DNA of 32,614 nt from a bacterium (GCA_021796235.1 JAJYOJ010000011.1:1-32614), one strand, 5' to 3'. Positions 13,786-22,323 are shown, counted from the stretch's first letter. A program made the numbers and translations. Notes: generated by a model from the sequence alone, not told the origin.

Positions 13786-15741
13786 ATGGCAAAAATCAAA
13801 GCTCCGGTATATTCCTTAATGGCTCATGGTTGGTTGAACAAATATTTTTATCAGAGGACCGGTGTTGTCAAAAATCCATACCCTATTGGAATTTTTGGAA
13901 GATATTTAATTAATCCTATTTATTATTCTGTCAAAGGCTGGAACTATGAAATGCGAAGAACTTGGCATGGAATACAGTCTGTAGCTAAACATGGTACTTT
14001 ACCGCCCGATCCTCATAGCCCCGAACAGTTGGGAAATTGGGATAAATTTAGCGAAGCAATTCATACCTGGCAGTTGATGAGCCAATCGCAAAAAGAGATA
14101 TATAATAAACTCAAATATCCTGAACATACCAGCGGATACAATAAGTTTATTAGCTGGTATCTAAGGAGTAAACCAACTATGCCGGTATACTGGGGAACAC
14201 TGCAAAGATCAGCCGACGACAGTCGGACTATAGAGCAAAAGATGGTCGACCAGGACTCGCCTACCATCCGCTACCCTTTTAATTTCAGACAATACCAACT
14301 TTTTAACATGGTACTTCATCAGGGAATGGGATTTCCCGACTCACCGATCGAAGGCCAACTTTTTTATAACTCATCCGATGACAAAATCTATGTTTATAAA
14401 AATGACTCATGGAGTGAAGTTGGCGGAGGCGGTCCCGGAACCGACACAAGAATTGCTACTGTAATTGTAGCCGCCGACGGCTCCGGTGATTATACGGATA
14501 TTCAAGATGGGATCGATGCACTTCCGGCCGGTGGCGGTCTGGTTTTTATCAAGGACGGCACATACAATATTGATGCTCAAATCGTTATTGCCAAAAGCAA
14601 TGTCACTCTCCAGGGACAGGGAACGGCGACCATTATTCATCTCAACAATGGCGTTAATAAAGATGCAATTCAAATCGGAAATAATACTGATCCTTTTACA
14701 AATATCATTCTTCGGGATTTCAAAGTTGAAGGAAACGGTGATAATAATCCTTATACGGCATGTATAGGAGTCACCGACTATTGTTCATGCGTTACATTGA
14801 TCGGTATTTGGGGTTACGACTCCGCCGGTGACGGAGTATATTTTGACTATAACTGTAATTACTGTAACGTTTTTGGCTGTACTTTCGAGAACAATGACTA
14901 TCAGGGCGTCTATTGCTACGGAGCAAATTATTTAACCGTTCAAGGTTGTAAGTTCTTCAACAACGGTCTTTCCTATGGCTCGGCTATTGAAAATGATTTG
15001 GGCGATCATTTTACCTATATTGATAACATTATAATTAATGATGTCGCAACAACCCAAGCCGTAGGAATTAAAATTTGGGGATATTATTCAAACGGCCGGA
15101 AAGGAATAATTAAAGGGAATACAATCCAAGGGACGTATGTTGGCATCGGACTTTATACATACTACGGCACTTCCGACCGAATAATTGTTACCGGCAACTA
15201 TATAAGAGATACTTATAGTGACGGTATTGTCAGTAATGCTAATCATGCCGTCATTTCCGGCAACATTATTGAAGGTCCCGACGGAAACGGTATAAAAATT
15301 CAAGCTCAATATAATGTCGTTACCGCAAACGAAATTTCTACCATTGGACAAAGCGGTATCGAATGTAGCTCCGATAATGCCGTTATTCAAAACAATGTTA
15401 TTGATGCTGTCCAGCTCTACGGAATTAAAATGATGTGGGTTTCCAGTTGTCTTGTTTCCGGTAACCGGATTTATGACTGTTCCCTTGCAACAGATGGTCT
15501 TTATTCCGGTATCTGGTGGCATGGAGACAGCGGTTATACTTCAAAAAATAATTCAGTTTATGATAACGTCATTATCGGTCCAACTGCCGGAAATAAAAAA
15601 GGGTATTCGATCAAAGAATACGGTGCTTATGCCGATTACAATATGATCCGCGGCAACCGGTGTAAAAATGCAAAGTTCATTGAGATTTTAGTATCAGGCC
15701 AAAATTCAGAAGCCTTTGATAATACAATTACCAGTAATTAA
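13786..15741 (+). CDS. Virion-module protein fused to a right-handed beta-helix
   Basis: A 651-aa protein. It starts MAKIKAPVYSLMAHGWLNKYF, like the virion-module family, and holds the shared pattern W95...K103...Y106 with S116-G-Y-N119 ten residues on and Y125. Residues about 178-212 (SPIEGQLFYNSSDDKIYVYK...W) match a short tail-fibre element. From about 225, VIVAADGSGDYTDIQDGIDAL...GGGLVFIKDGTYNI opens a pectate-lyase-like beta-helix running to the C-terminus. It therefore looks like an adaptor, a linker and a receptor-binding or depolymerase blade in one chain. No signal peptide is present. The next gene follows after 5 bp. Confidence 0.85.
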   Translation: MAKIKAPVYSLMAHGWLNKYFYQRTGVVKNPYPIGIFGRYLINPIYYSVKGWNYEMRRTWHGIQSVAKHGTLPPDPHSPEQLGNWDKFSEAIHTWQLMSQSQKEIYNKLKYPEHTSGYNKFISWYLRSKPTMPVYWGTLQRSADDSRTIEQKMVDQDSPTIRYPFNFRQYQLFNMVLHQGMGFPDSPIEGQLFYNSSDDKIYVYKNDSWSEVGGGGPGTDTRIATVIVAADGSGDYTDIQDGIDALPAGGGLVFIKDGTYNIDAQIVIAKSNVTLQGQGTATIIHLNNGVNKDAIQIGNNTDPFTNIILRDFKVEGNGDNNPYTACIGVTDYCSCVTLIGIWGYDSAGDGVYFDYNCNYCNVFGCTFENNDYQGVYCYGANYLTVQGCKFFNNGLSYGSAIENDLGDHFTYIDNIIINDVATTQAVGIKIWGYYSNGRKGIIKGNTIQGTYVGIGLYTYYGTSDRIIVTGNYIRDTYSDGIVSNANHAVISGNIIEGPDGNGIKIQAQYNVVTANEISTIGQSGIECSSDNAVIQNNVIDAVQLYGIKMMWVSSCLVSGNRIYDCSLATDGLYSGIWWHGDSGYTSKNNSVYDNVIIGPTAGNKKGYSIKEYGAYADYNMIRGNRCKNAKFIEILVSGQNSEAFDNTITSN

Positions 15742-15746
15742 AAATT

Positions 15747-16217
15747 ATGTTAAGAAATATTGATCCGACAAAACCAAGACTTCACGGAGCCGAGCACTTA
15801 CCGGATAAAGAAGATCCGATCCCCGGTGTTCTGGTTCTAATAACAAATAATGAAACGCAAACCGGAGAAACAACATCATCAAATGGAGAAATCACTTTAT
15901 TCACCTTAACCATTCCCCCTAATAAATTTTCAAAGATTTTGATCGAGGCAACTATTCGGCATCGTCATACGACTACGTCAGCTGCAGTTTGTACTTTCAC
16001 AGATCGAGTAAAAGTCGGTGGTTCGACAGTATGCACCTATGTTGAACAGATGGTTTCAACGACAACAGGTGGAGAAGAAGCGCACGACCGAATCTCAATA
16101 ATTGTTGCCGGTGGACAAACTGTCAATACTACTGTTCTTATAACTTCACAAATGGGAACTTCAAATGCCGCCAATGGAATTCTTGGTGAGAGTGCTCGGA
16201 TTTTTGGCATTATATAG
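15747..16217 (+). CDS. Putative fibre-tip or virion-associated beta-sandwich protein
   Basis: A 156-aa protein. The opening DPTKPRLHGAEHLPDKEDPIPG resembles the HG-x-x-H...DPI motif found near the ends of phage tail-fibre proteins. The rest (about 30-156) is strand-rich, with Thr/Val/Ile patterns (LFTLTIPPNKFSKILIEATIRHRH) that suggest a small jelly-roll or head domain. No signal peptide or membrane helix is present. It follows the beta-helix gene by 5 bp, so the two are probably translated together and may act as shaft and tip. Function is inferred from pattern only. Confidence 0.6.
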   Translation: MLRNIDPTKPRLHGAEHLPDKEDPIPGVLVLITNNETQTGETTSSNGEITLFTLTIPPNKFSKILIEATIRHRHTTTSAAVCTFTDRVKVGGSTVCTYVEQMVSTTTGGEEAHDRISIIVAGGQTVNTTVLITSQMGTSNAANGILGESARIFGII

Positions 16218-16233
16218 GGCTGTATGATATAAT
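16204..16233 (+). promoter_or_regulatory. Candidate promoter for the gene at 16250
   Basis: TTGGCA (16204-16209), an 18-bp spacer and TATAAT (16228-16233). A second TATAAT (16240-16245) lies only 4 bp before the ATG and is probably too close to use. Confidence 0.5.
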
Positions 16234-16249
16234 ATATCCTATAATTAAT

Positions 16250-16612
16250 ATGTCATTTAAAACAAATCCAATTAATGTAAATAACGCTACAGCAATTTGT
16301 CATGACTGTCAAAAACCCGTTGCTTCGGGAACCTTAGTGATCAATTTAGGTGATTATCTTTGGGCAAGCGCAATGGCTTCAGGTGATTTGTTCTTTGCTT
16401 GTGCAGAACATCACGATCAAAATAGAAAATGGGGTCAGCAAGATTTACCTCAACATGCAGACTTTACGATAAAGCAGGGGGGGAAGACTATCGGTGAATT
16501 TACAGTTGCGACAATGGTTTCTGAGGTTGGTTTGAGATTAGAGGATCAAGAAATAAAAAGAAAATTAAGAGATGAAGCTAATGCTATTCGAAGGTCAAAA
16601 GAAGGTTTTTAA
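16250..16612 (+). CDS. Hypothetical protein with possible zinc site
   Basis: A 120-aa soluble protein that I do not recognise. C17-H-D-C20 and C51-A-E-H54-H55 could form one zinc site, leaving a C-terminal helical, charged half (LRLEDQEIKRKLRDEANAIRRSKEGF). It has its own candidate promoter and stands alone between the fibre genes and the glycan operon. The stretch 16613-16713 after it holds nothing clear. Confidence 0.6.
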   Translation: MSFKTNPINVNNATAICHDCQKPVASGTLVINLGDYLWASAMASGDLFFACAEHHDQNRKWGQQDLPQHADFTIKQGGKTIGEFTVATMVSEVGLRLEDQEIKRKLRDEANAIRRSKEGF

Positions 16613-16713
16613 TCGGATATATCTAAAAAAGTACTTTTCTTAATAAAAAAATAATAATCTTATAATTCAAACTCCTTCGCTTCTTTCAACACAGTTAATA
16701 ACCCTATAGTATA

Positions 16714-16743
16714 TTGACAAACCAGTACCCTTCGTCATATACT
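16714..16743 (+). promoter_or_regulatory. Promoter of the glycan operon
   Basis: TTGACA (16714-16719), an 18-bp spacer and TATACT (16738-16743). The predicted transcript starts about at the ATG of the 7-aa leader frame (16751). Confidence 0.7.
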
Positions 16744-16750
16744 CACTCTC

Positions 16751-16774
16751 ATGAAAGGGGGTGATAAATACTAA
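16751..16774 (+). CDS. Seven-residue leader frame carrying the next gene's ribosome site
   Basis: ATG AAA GGG GGT GAT AAA TAC TAA encodes MKGGDKY. Its codons are themselves the Shine-Dalgarno AAAGGGGGTGAT of the following gene, and its TAA overlaps that gene's ATG (TAATG). The ATG is 7 bp after the -10 box. It may be a coincidence of the ribosome site or a real leaderless coupling peptide. Confidence 0.25.
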   Translation: MKGGDKY

Positions 16775-17112
16775 TGGTTAGAGTAACGGGTCCATTCCTG
16801 TCACTTGATGCTCGTGGAACACTTGCTGATACGCTTACTGCCTCAGTTTGGAAAGGTATCAACTATATCCGTCAAAGGGTTGTGCCTCACAATCCAAAGT
16901 CGGATGAACAAACGGCTGTTCGGGGCGTGTTGACAGACGGTGTGTCTAAATGGAGATTTGGTGGAGTAACCCAGTTGAACAAAAACTTCTGGAATACGTA
17001 TGCCAAAGGTCTTGGAGAATCCGGATTCAACAGATATATGCGTCAGTATATATCCCAGAATTTTGACGGAACTCAAGCGGTGACTCCTGCGGTCATGCCG
17101 AATCCGAGCTAG
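16774..17112 (+). CDS. Minimal virion-module protein heading the glycan operon
   Basis: A 112-aa protein, the most canonical copy of the module: MVRVTGPFLSLDARGTLADT, W26-K-G...Y31-I-R, then VVPHNPKSDEQTAVRGVL and finally W60...K70...W73 with S83-G-F-N86 ten residues later. This full pattern is that of a common small phage structural-type protein family. It ends shortly after the module without a fibre extension. The start is fixed by AAAGGGGGTGAT at normal spacing. The glycosyltransferase genes follow after 10 bp in the same direction, so a virion-like or surface protein is probably co-expressed with glycan enzymes and could be their substrate or partner (inference). Confidence 0.75.
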   Translation: MVRVTGPFLSLDARGTLADTLTASVWKGINYIRQRVVPHNPKSDEQTAVRGVLTDGVSKWRFGGVTQLNKNFWNTYAKGLGESGFNRYMRQYISQNFDGTQAVTPAVMPNPS

Positions 17113-17122
17113 TAAAAAACCT

Positions 17123-18781
17123 ATGAAAGTTCAACCTAAAAATCATTTGAACATACATAGTAACTACGTTTACATTCAAGACCCGGACATAAAAGAAAAT
17201 CCGGTAATTGTAGGCGATTCTCTTTTTGAGGATATCCAATATTTACCTGATAAAGTAATTCTTGCTCCGGTTCTTTGTTCTCCTGATAAAAAAATATATT
17301 TTCATGGTGGTGATTTCTTGCCATTTACCCATATGCCAATGCCGTGGGCAGATAATCAAGACCTCATCAATCAATATCCTGAACCAAGAGAAGTCGGATT
17401 TATTCCCCTTCACTCCGTTTTAATCCCAAAAGATTTATATGACAAATTGCAAACACCGGATGTTTTTGGCGATAACATAATTAAACACGCTGACTGGATA
17501 ATGAAGGCAAAAGAATTAGGGTATAAATGTTGGGTGACTCCTAATGTTCATGTAATTTTTCCAAGAGCATATAAACCACAAATGGGAAGAAAAAAATTCA
17601 TGGAAGATGTTGAAAAATCATTGGTTGATTTTAAAAAAGATTGGAAAAGTACATTGGACCGAAGATTCCGATTACCGGTTGTTCTTCATTCAATTGTTTC
17701 TTATGGAGGTGGATATAACCTTCATTCGTATAATGTTGCCAAAACCTTATTTGAAATGGGAATCAGAGTTTATTACCAGTTTATTGGTGGCACAAATGAA
17801 GATGAAGGAGCAACCGATACTCCTTTTGTTGATGATTTCAAAAGTGAATACGGATCAAATAAACTTCCGCAAATAACAATCTGTCACGGAGTAAATAATT
17901 TTAAGAATTCCGGTGGTTATAAAATCGCTTTTACGACAACCGAAGTTGACGGTGTACCAAAAGATTGGGTTCAGTGCATGAATGAAATGGATGAGGTCTG
18001 GATGACTTCCGAGTATTCAAAAAAATCTTTCCAAAATTCAGGAGTTAAAGTACCGATATATAATATCGGAGAAGGCGTTGATCCTAATTATTTTCATCCC
18101 GATATCCTCCCGTTTTTTAACCCGCCAAAAGAAAAATTCCGCTTCTTCTCTAATTTTGCCTGGGGTCGTCGAAAAGGAGTTGATGTTTTATTTGAAGCGT
18201 TTAGGAGAGAATTTAATGAGGATGAAGACGTCTGTTTGATGCTTAAAGTTTTACCTTCCTATTGGGGACACAGTATAAAAGACGAAATGAAATTAGTTTA
18301 TGAACGAAAACACTCTGCTCCGGTTTATATCTATGATGTAGAAATGCCGAAGTGGGAATTAGGCCGGATGTACACCATGGCATCCGCTTTTCTTTGGCCG
18401 TCACGTGGTGAAGGCTACGGATTACCCGCCCTCGAGGCGTTAGCCTGCGGATTACCGGTTTTAGCCTCAAACCACTCCGCCCATTTAGAATTTTTAACGA
18501 AGGCGGGTATTCCGCGTCCTGGAGTGGAACTGATTGAAGGAAAACTTGAACTGTACGACAAAGGAGACTCTGTTTATTACCCGGGCTTTCATTGGTTTAA
18601 TCCTTCAGTTGATGACATGAGAAAAAAGATGAGAAAGATTTTTGAAAATTATTCCGATTACAAAGAAAAGGCATTAAAGACTTCTGTTGATATTAGACGG
18701 GAATTTAACTGGAAAGTATCGACTCAAAAAATAATCAACAGATTGGCAGATATTTATAAAACAAAGTTTCATCATTTCTAA
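17123..18781 (+). CDS. Bidomain glycosyltransferase (partial GT-A-like N-terminus plus GT4-type GT-B)
   Basis: A 552-aa protein. Residues about 1-165 resemble only the second half of a GT2-type domain (FIPLHSVLIPKDLYDKL...DVFGDNIIKHADWIMKAKELGYKCWVTPNVHVIFPR), without the nucleotide-binding first half, so this part is probably not an active transferase by itself. From about 185 a GT-B fold begins (VVLHSIVSYGGGYNLHSYNVAKTL), followed by GEGVDPNYFHPD, FFSNFAWGRRKGVDVLFEAF and the donor-site EGYGLPALEALACGLPVLAS of family GT4. It is probably soluble or peripheral. It is first of the glycan enzymes and lies 2 bp before the methyltransferase gene. Confidence 0.85.
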   Translation: MKVQPKNHLNIHSNYVYIQDPDIKENPVIVGDSLFEDIQYLPDKVILAPVLCSPDKKIYFHGGDFLPFTHMPMPWADNQDLINQYPEPREVGFIPLHSVLIPKDLYDKLQTPDVFGDNIIKHADWIMKAKELGYKCWVTPNVHVIFPRAYKPQMGRKKFMEDVEKSLVDFKKDWKSTLDRRFRLPVVLHSIVSYGGGYNLHSYNVAKTLFEMGIRVYYQFIGGTNEDEGATDTPFVDDFKSEYGSNKLPQITICHGVNNFKNSGGYKIAFTTTEVDGVPKDWVQCMNEMDEVWMTSEYSKKSFQNSGVKVPIYNIGEGVDPNYFHPDILPFFNPPKEKFRFFSNFAWGRRKGVDVLFEAFRREFNEDEDVCLMLKVLPSYWGHSIKDEMKLVYERKHSAPVYIYDVEMPKWELGRMYTMASAFLWPSRGEGYGLPALEALACGLPVLASNHSAHLEFLTKAGIPRPGVELIEGKLELYDKGDSVYYPGFHWFNPSVDDMRKKMRKIFENYSDYKEKALKTSVDIRREFNWKVSTQKIINRLADIYKTKFHHF

Positions 18782-18783
18782 CC

Positions 18784-19422
18784 ATGTTAAAACTAAATGT
18801 ATTTCCAACAACGAGAAAAACAGATCGAGATTGCGAACTACCGAATTTATCTGACTTCTTGCGAACAAAGAAGGAGACGTTTTCAAGCTTTCTTGATGTG
18901 GGAGCTCATCACTCTTTTGACTATTATGCTAATGAGGTTCGTCTCTACGCCAAAACATATCACGGTCTTGATCAAAGTCCTGATGAGTCGGTTGAACGGA
19001 TAGTTGATAAATATTTTGTTGGTGATTTTTTGAAAATAAATTTGGAACCGTATGATTTTGTTCTTTGTCTGTCAACAATCGAGCATGTGGGAATGTATCC
19101 GGTTGCTTACCCTGATCGAGTAGCCGTTCGAGATTTATTTTTCAATAAATTACTGTCCTTAACAAAAAAGTATTTATGGATTTCGTTTCCGGTTGGCCAG
19201 CCGTATGAAATTAAAAACGAAATATCAATCATCCCACCTGAACAATGCGAGAGGTGGCTTGATTTGATTAAAGGATATAAACATAATGTTGGGTTTTATT
19301 TTTCCGAAGGACCACAAGCCGGTCATCCCTGGGGAATCTCAACAAAAGAAAAATGTTACTCGCAAAAATATGTCGATAGCGTTGGTAATCAAACATTATG
19401 TATTTTGGAAATCGAAAAATGA
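18784..19422 (+). CDS. SAM-dependent methyltransferase of the glycan operon
   Basis: A 212-aa class I methyltransferase-like protein. FSSFLDVGAHHSFDYYANEV corresponds to motif I with an altered glycine loop (D-V-G-A-H), followed by YHGLDQSPDESV (end of strand 2) and DFVLCLSTIEHVGM (strand 4 with E-H). The loop differs from the usual GxGxG, so activity should not be assumed. The position among glycosyltransferases, 2 bp after one and overlapping the next (ATGA), suggests glycan O-methylation or a related sugar modification. Confidence 0.75.
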   Translation: MLKLNVFPTTRKTDRDCELPNLSDFLRTKKETFSSFLDVGAHHSFDYYANEVRLYAKTYHGLDQSPDESVERIVDKYFVGDFLKINLEPYDFVLCLSTIEHVGMYPVAYPDRVAVRDLFFNKLLSLTKKYLWISFPVGQPYEIKNEISIIPPEQCERWLDLIKGYKHNVGFYFSEGPQAGHPWGISTKEKCYSQKYVDSVGNQTLCILEIEK

Positions 19423-20420
19423 AACTATTATATTTATCCTGCCACAGTATTTTAGAGTATGATGAACTGCGAATTTTCAAAGAGTTGGGGATTGATGTAT
19501 TTTCCCATGGTGCCTATCATAATCCGCAAAATCTGGATGATATAAAACGACCGCCTTTGGATATCCCCTATCATAAAGAATTTTCCGACACTACCCTTTT
19601 ATATCCAAAAGAAAATCTTGATCCGCACCTTGTGAAATGGGCTGACACCGTTATTGTCATGCACGTTTATGACTGGATCTGGAAAAACTTAAAAAGGCTA
19701 AAAGGGAAAAGAATAATCTTGCGAACCATCGGACAAAATATAACCAATGACGAAGGAATTATTCAACAGTTGGTTCGGGAAGGTATTGAAATTGTCCGTT
19801 ACAGTCAAAGAGAACGAACTATTCCTGGCTTTGCCGGTCAATCCGTTTTAATTCGTTTTGCCAAAGATAAAAATGAGTTTGGCCCGTGGACCGGTGAAAA
19901 AATGAATATTATAACTCTTGCCCAATCTTTTAGACAAAGAGATTCTTCATGCAACTTTCATATCTTTAATAAAGCAACAGTAGGATTTCCTCGAAAAGTT
20001 TATGGACCACATAATGAAGATTTAGGCAATGTCTATGGAGGATGCCCGGATTATGAAAATCTGCGAAAAACCCTGCGTGAATCTCTTATTTATTTTTATA
20101 CCGGCACTTATCCCGCTTCCTATACCTTGAATTTTATTGAAGCGGCACTGTCCGGATTGCCAATGGTTGCGCTTGGCGATCATCTTGGTAATTCTCCGGA
20201 TTTCCCCGGACAACAAACCTATGAAGTGGCGGATCTTCTTAAACGATATGAAGCCGGTTTAACCGGTGATTCGATAGAGGAGTTGCGGACAAACGTAAAA
20301 CTGCTTTTTGAAAATGCAGATTTAAGAAAGAAATTATCCAAAAATATCAGACAAATGGCGGTTGAGCTATTTGATAAAGAACGAGCAAAAGAACAATGGA
20401 AAAAGTTTTTAAAAGTATAG
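19419..20420 (+). CDS. GT-B-fold glycosyltransferase-like protein
   Basis: A 333-aa protein. It begins MKLLYLSCHSILEYDELRIFKELG, the usual first strand and helix of a GT-B enzyme, continues ADTVIVMHVYDWIWKNLKRLKGKRIILRTIGQN, and has a donor-side half with LIYFYTGTYPASYTLNFIEAALSGLPMVALGDH, matching the E-A-x-x-x-G-x-P helix region of GT4-type enzymes. A longer frame opens at 19398, but the ATG at 19419 overlaps the previous stop (ATGA) and starts the canonical strand, so it is chosen. The sugar and acceptor are unknown. Confidence 0.8.
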   Translation: MKLLYLSCHSILEYDELRIFKELGIDVFSHGAYHNPQNLDDIKRPPLDIPYHKEFSDTTLLYPKENLDPHLVKWADTVIVMHVYDWIWKNLKRLKGKRIILRTIGQNITNDEGIIQQLVREGIEIVRYSQRERTIPGFAGQSVLIRFAKDKNEFGPWTGEKMNIITLAQSFRQRDSSCNFHIFNKATVGFPRKVYGPHNEDLGNVYGGCPDYENLRKTLRESLIYFYTGTYPASYTLNFIEAALSGLPMVALGDHLGNSPDFPGQQTYEVADLLKRYEAGLTGDSIEELRTNVKLLFENADLRKKLSKNIRQMAVELFDKERAKEQWKKFLKV

Positions 20421-20458
20421 AAGGAAGTTATAAATTTTTATTCTAAAACTATTTAGCT

Positions 20459-21205
20459 ATGAATAAACTTGTCGATTTACCAAAGCCGGATGTTTTAATC
20501 ACCTGGCCTTCGGGATGTGATTATCCGTTATGCCGTTTCCAGATGCAGGCTTTTAGAAGTTACTTTAATCAAGTTATCATCTCAACTTATAATCACGGTA
20601 CTCCGGATTTCCGGGAATTCCTGAAAACCGCGATGAAAAAGACAGCTTTTGTCGATTTAGGATTTGATGATGTTCATTGGCGGGAAAGATGTATATTGGC
20701 CGGACTGGAAAAATCAAATAGCGATTGGGTGCTTTTTACCGAGCAGGATTTTTTCTGGAAAGGAGATCATTTTCTTGAAATAATATTGGCCGAAACAATA
20801 AACAGTGATGTTGTCGGAATCCGGCAAGGAAACAGGCTTCATCCCTGCTTTTTACTCGTTAAACGTTCAGTTCTTGAAAAGACCTCGAAAGATTTCGGTG
20901 TTCAGGGACAGGATAAAGATCATTTCCAAAAAGTAAGCGAGGAATTATTGAAAATCGGAAGGTTTAAGGATATCCGTGATTTGGGAATGTTTGAAGGAAT
21001 TGATTGGTATCATTTTTCCTCGATGACCTGGAATCTTTTCAGAATAAAAGACGGTGACATACGGGAATTTCACGAACCGGCAGAGTTTTTAGTCTATAAC
21101 TCAATGAGCAGAACTAAAAAAGTCGTTCAGGACGGACGCTGGCTGGCATTTACTTTTTACGCAGAAATTCTTTTAACAAAGTTTGGTAAGTTTTTAAACC
21201 AGTAA
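20459..21205 (+). CDS. GT-A-like glycosyltransferase
   Basis: A 248-aa protein. PDVLITWPSGCDYPLCRFQMQAF gives the first strand, and WRERCILAGLEKSNSDWVLFTEQDFFW corresponds to the helix and DxD-like (E-Q-D) metal and nucleotide site of GT-A enzymes. IRQGNRLHPCFLLVKRSVLEKT then matches the acceptor-side strand. No membrane segment is seen. Similarity to a named GT family is not clear from reading, so the assignment is to the fold rather than to a substrate. It is the fourth enzyme of the glycan operon, 38 bp after the previous gene. Confidence 0.65.
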   Translation: MNKLVDLPKPDVLITWPSGCDYPLCRFQMQAFRSYFNQVIISTYNHGTPDFREFLKTAMKKTAFVDLGFDDVHWRERCILAGLEKSNSDWVLFTEQDFFWKGDHFLEIILAETINSDVVGIRQGNRLHPCFLLVKRSVLEKTSKDFGVQGQDKDHFQKVSEELLKIGRFKDIRDLGMFEGIDWYHFSSMTWNLFRIKDGDIREFHEPAEFLVYNSMSRTKKVVQDGRWLAFTFYAEILLTKFGKFLNQ

Positions 21206-21216
21206 TTTTATCAATA

Positions 21217-22239
21217 ATGAAAGACGTCAGACATCCATTGGTATTTACCGAATGGCATCACGGAGGATTATTCCATTTTATCTCACTTCTTTTTGAAAAA
21301 CGTTTGGGTGGAATGGTGTTTGGACCGGTCGGTTATGAATGGGTGAACGAAGGCTTTTGGCGACTGTCCAAACTGCCGGAAACGATCAAACAATATCTTG
21401 AACCTTCCTATACAAAAGAAGCAACTGACGGTTGGTATTATTATTACGATAAAGCTGAACTGTTTTTGCAACGCCGATTATTTCTTGAAGAATTCAAAAA
21501 GATAAAGTTCGATATTATTCTTTGTACTTTACAAGAGCACGAATATAACTTTCGAGAGCTTTGGCAAAAATACCAGCCGCAGGCAAAATATATCCGGTTA
21601 ACCGGCAATGTCGGAGAACGGGTAAACTGGGATAATTTCAGAAACTACATTGATACCAGCGGGCTTTACCGGCCAACGTCTACAACCAATTCGATCGTTA
21701 TCAACCAGGAATTCCCTCTTGATTATTTTTATTATCAAAATCCGGTAAATCACAGGCGTATAAGCAATTTCATGAACAATCTTCGGGAAACACCGGCAAT
21801 CCAGATTTGGGAAGCGTTAAAACCAAAACTTCTTGATTTTGATTTCAAAATGCATGGGAGCAATAGCGATGACGGAATGATCGACGGATTGAATAATTTA
21901 GGCCAGGCAATGAGGGAATCGGCTTTTATTTTCCAGATAAAACATCACGGTGAAGGCTTTGGTCATGTAATTCATAATGCTTATGCTTGTGGCCGGCCGG
22001 TTATTACTTTAATGGAACACTATAAAGGCAAGCTTGCGGAGAAATTCCTAATAAACGATCACTCTGCTATTGTGATTGATAATTATGATCTTGATACTTT
22101 GGTCAAGAAAATACGTTATTGGTCTATACCGGAAAATCATCTGCAAATGTGCCGCAATGCTTTTAACATTTTCAAGAAAACGGTTGATTTTAATGAGGAT
22201 GAAATACGGTTTAGAGAGTTTATGAAGAAGCTTAAATGA
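21217..22239 (+). CDS. GT-B-fold glycosyltransferase-like protein
   Basis: A 340-aa protein. The N-terminal half is unusual (HPLVFTEWHHGGLFHFISLLFEKRLGGMVFGPVGYEW), with aromatic-rich stretches (DGWYYYYDKAELFLQRR). The C-terminal half shows KHHGEGFGHVIHNAYACGRPVITL, the E-G-x-G...A-x-A-x-G-x-P donor site of GT4-like enzymes. It has no signal or membrane helix. It is the last gene of the operon, 11 bp after the previous one. After its stop (22240-22381) there is no gene, only a 28-bp inverted repeat. Confidence 0.75.
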   Translation: MKDVRHPLVFTEWHHGGLFHFISLLFEKRLGGMVFGPVGYEWVNEGFWRLSKLPETIKQYLEPSYTKEATDGWYYYYDKAELFLQRRLFLEEFKKIKFDIILCTLQEHEYNFRELWQKYQPQAKYIRLTGNVGERVNWDNFRNYIDTSGLYRPTSTTNSIVINQEFPLDYFYYQNPVNHRRISNFMNNLRETPAIQIWEALKPKLLDFDFKMHGSNSDDGMIDGLNNLGQAMRESAFIFQIKHHGEGFGHVIHNAYACGRPVITLMEHYKGKLAEKFLINDHSAIVIDNYDLDTLVKKIRYWSIPENHLQMCRNAFNIFKKTVDFNEDEIRFREFMKKLK

Positions 22240-22323
22240 ATTTATTGTGCGTGCTTTATCTAAAATATATAGTGGAATGGGTGATGAGGTAAGCTGGTGA
22301 TTTTGGAAAGTATAATCTCATAT

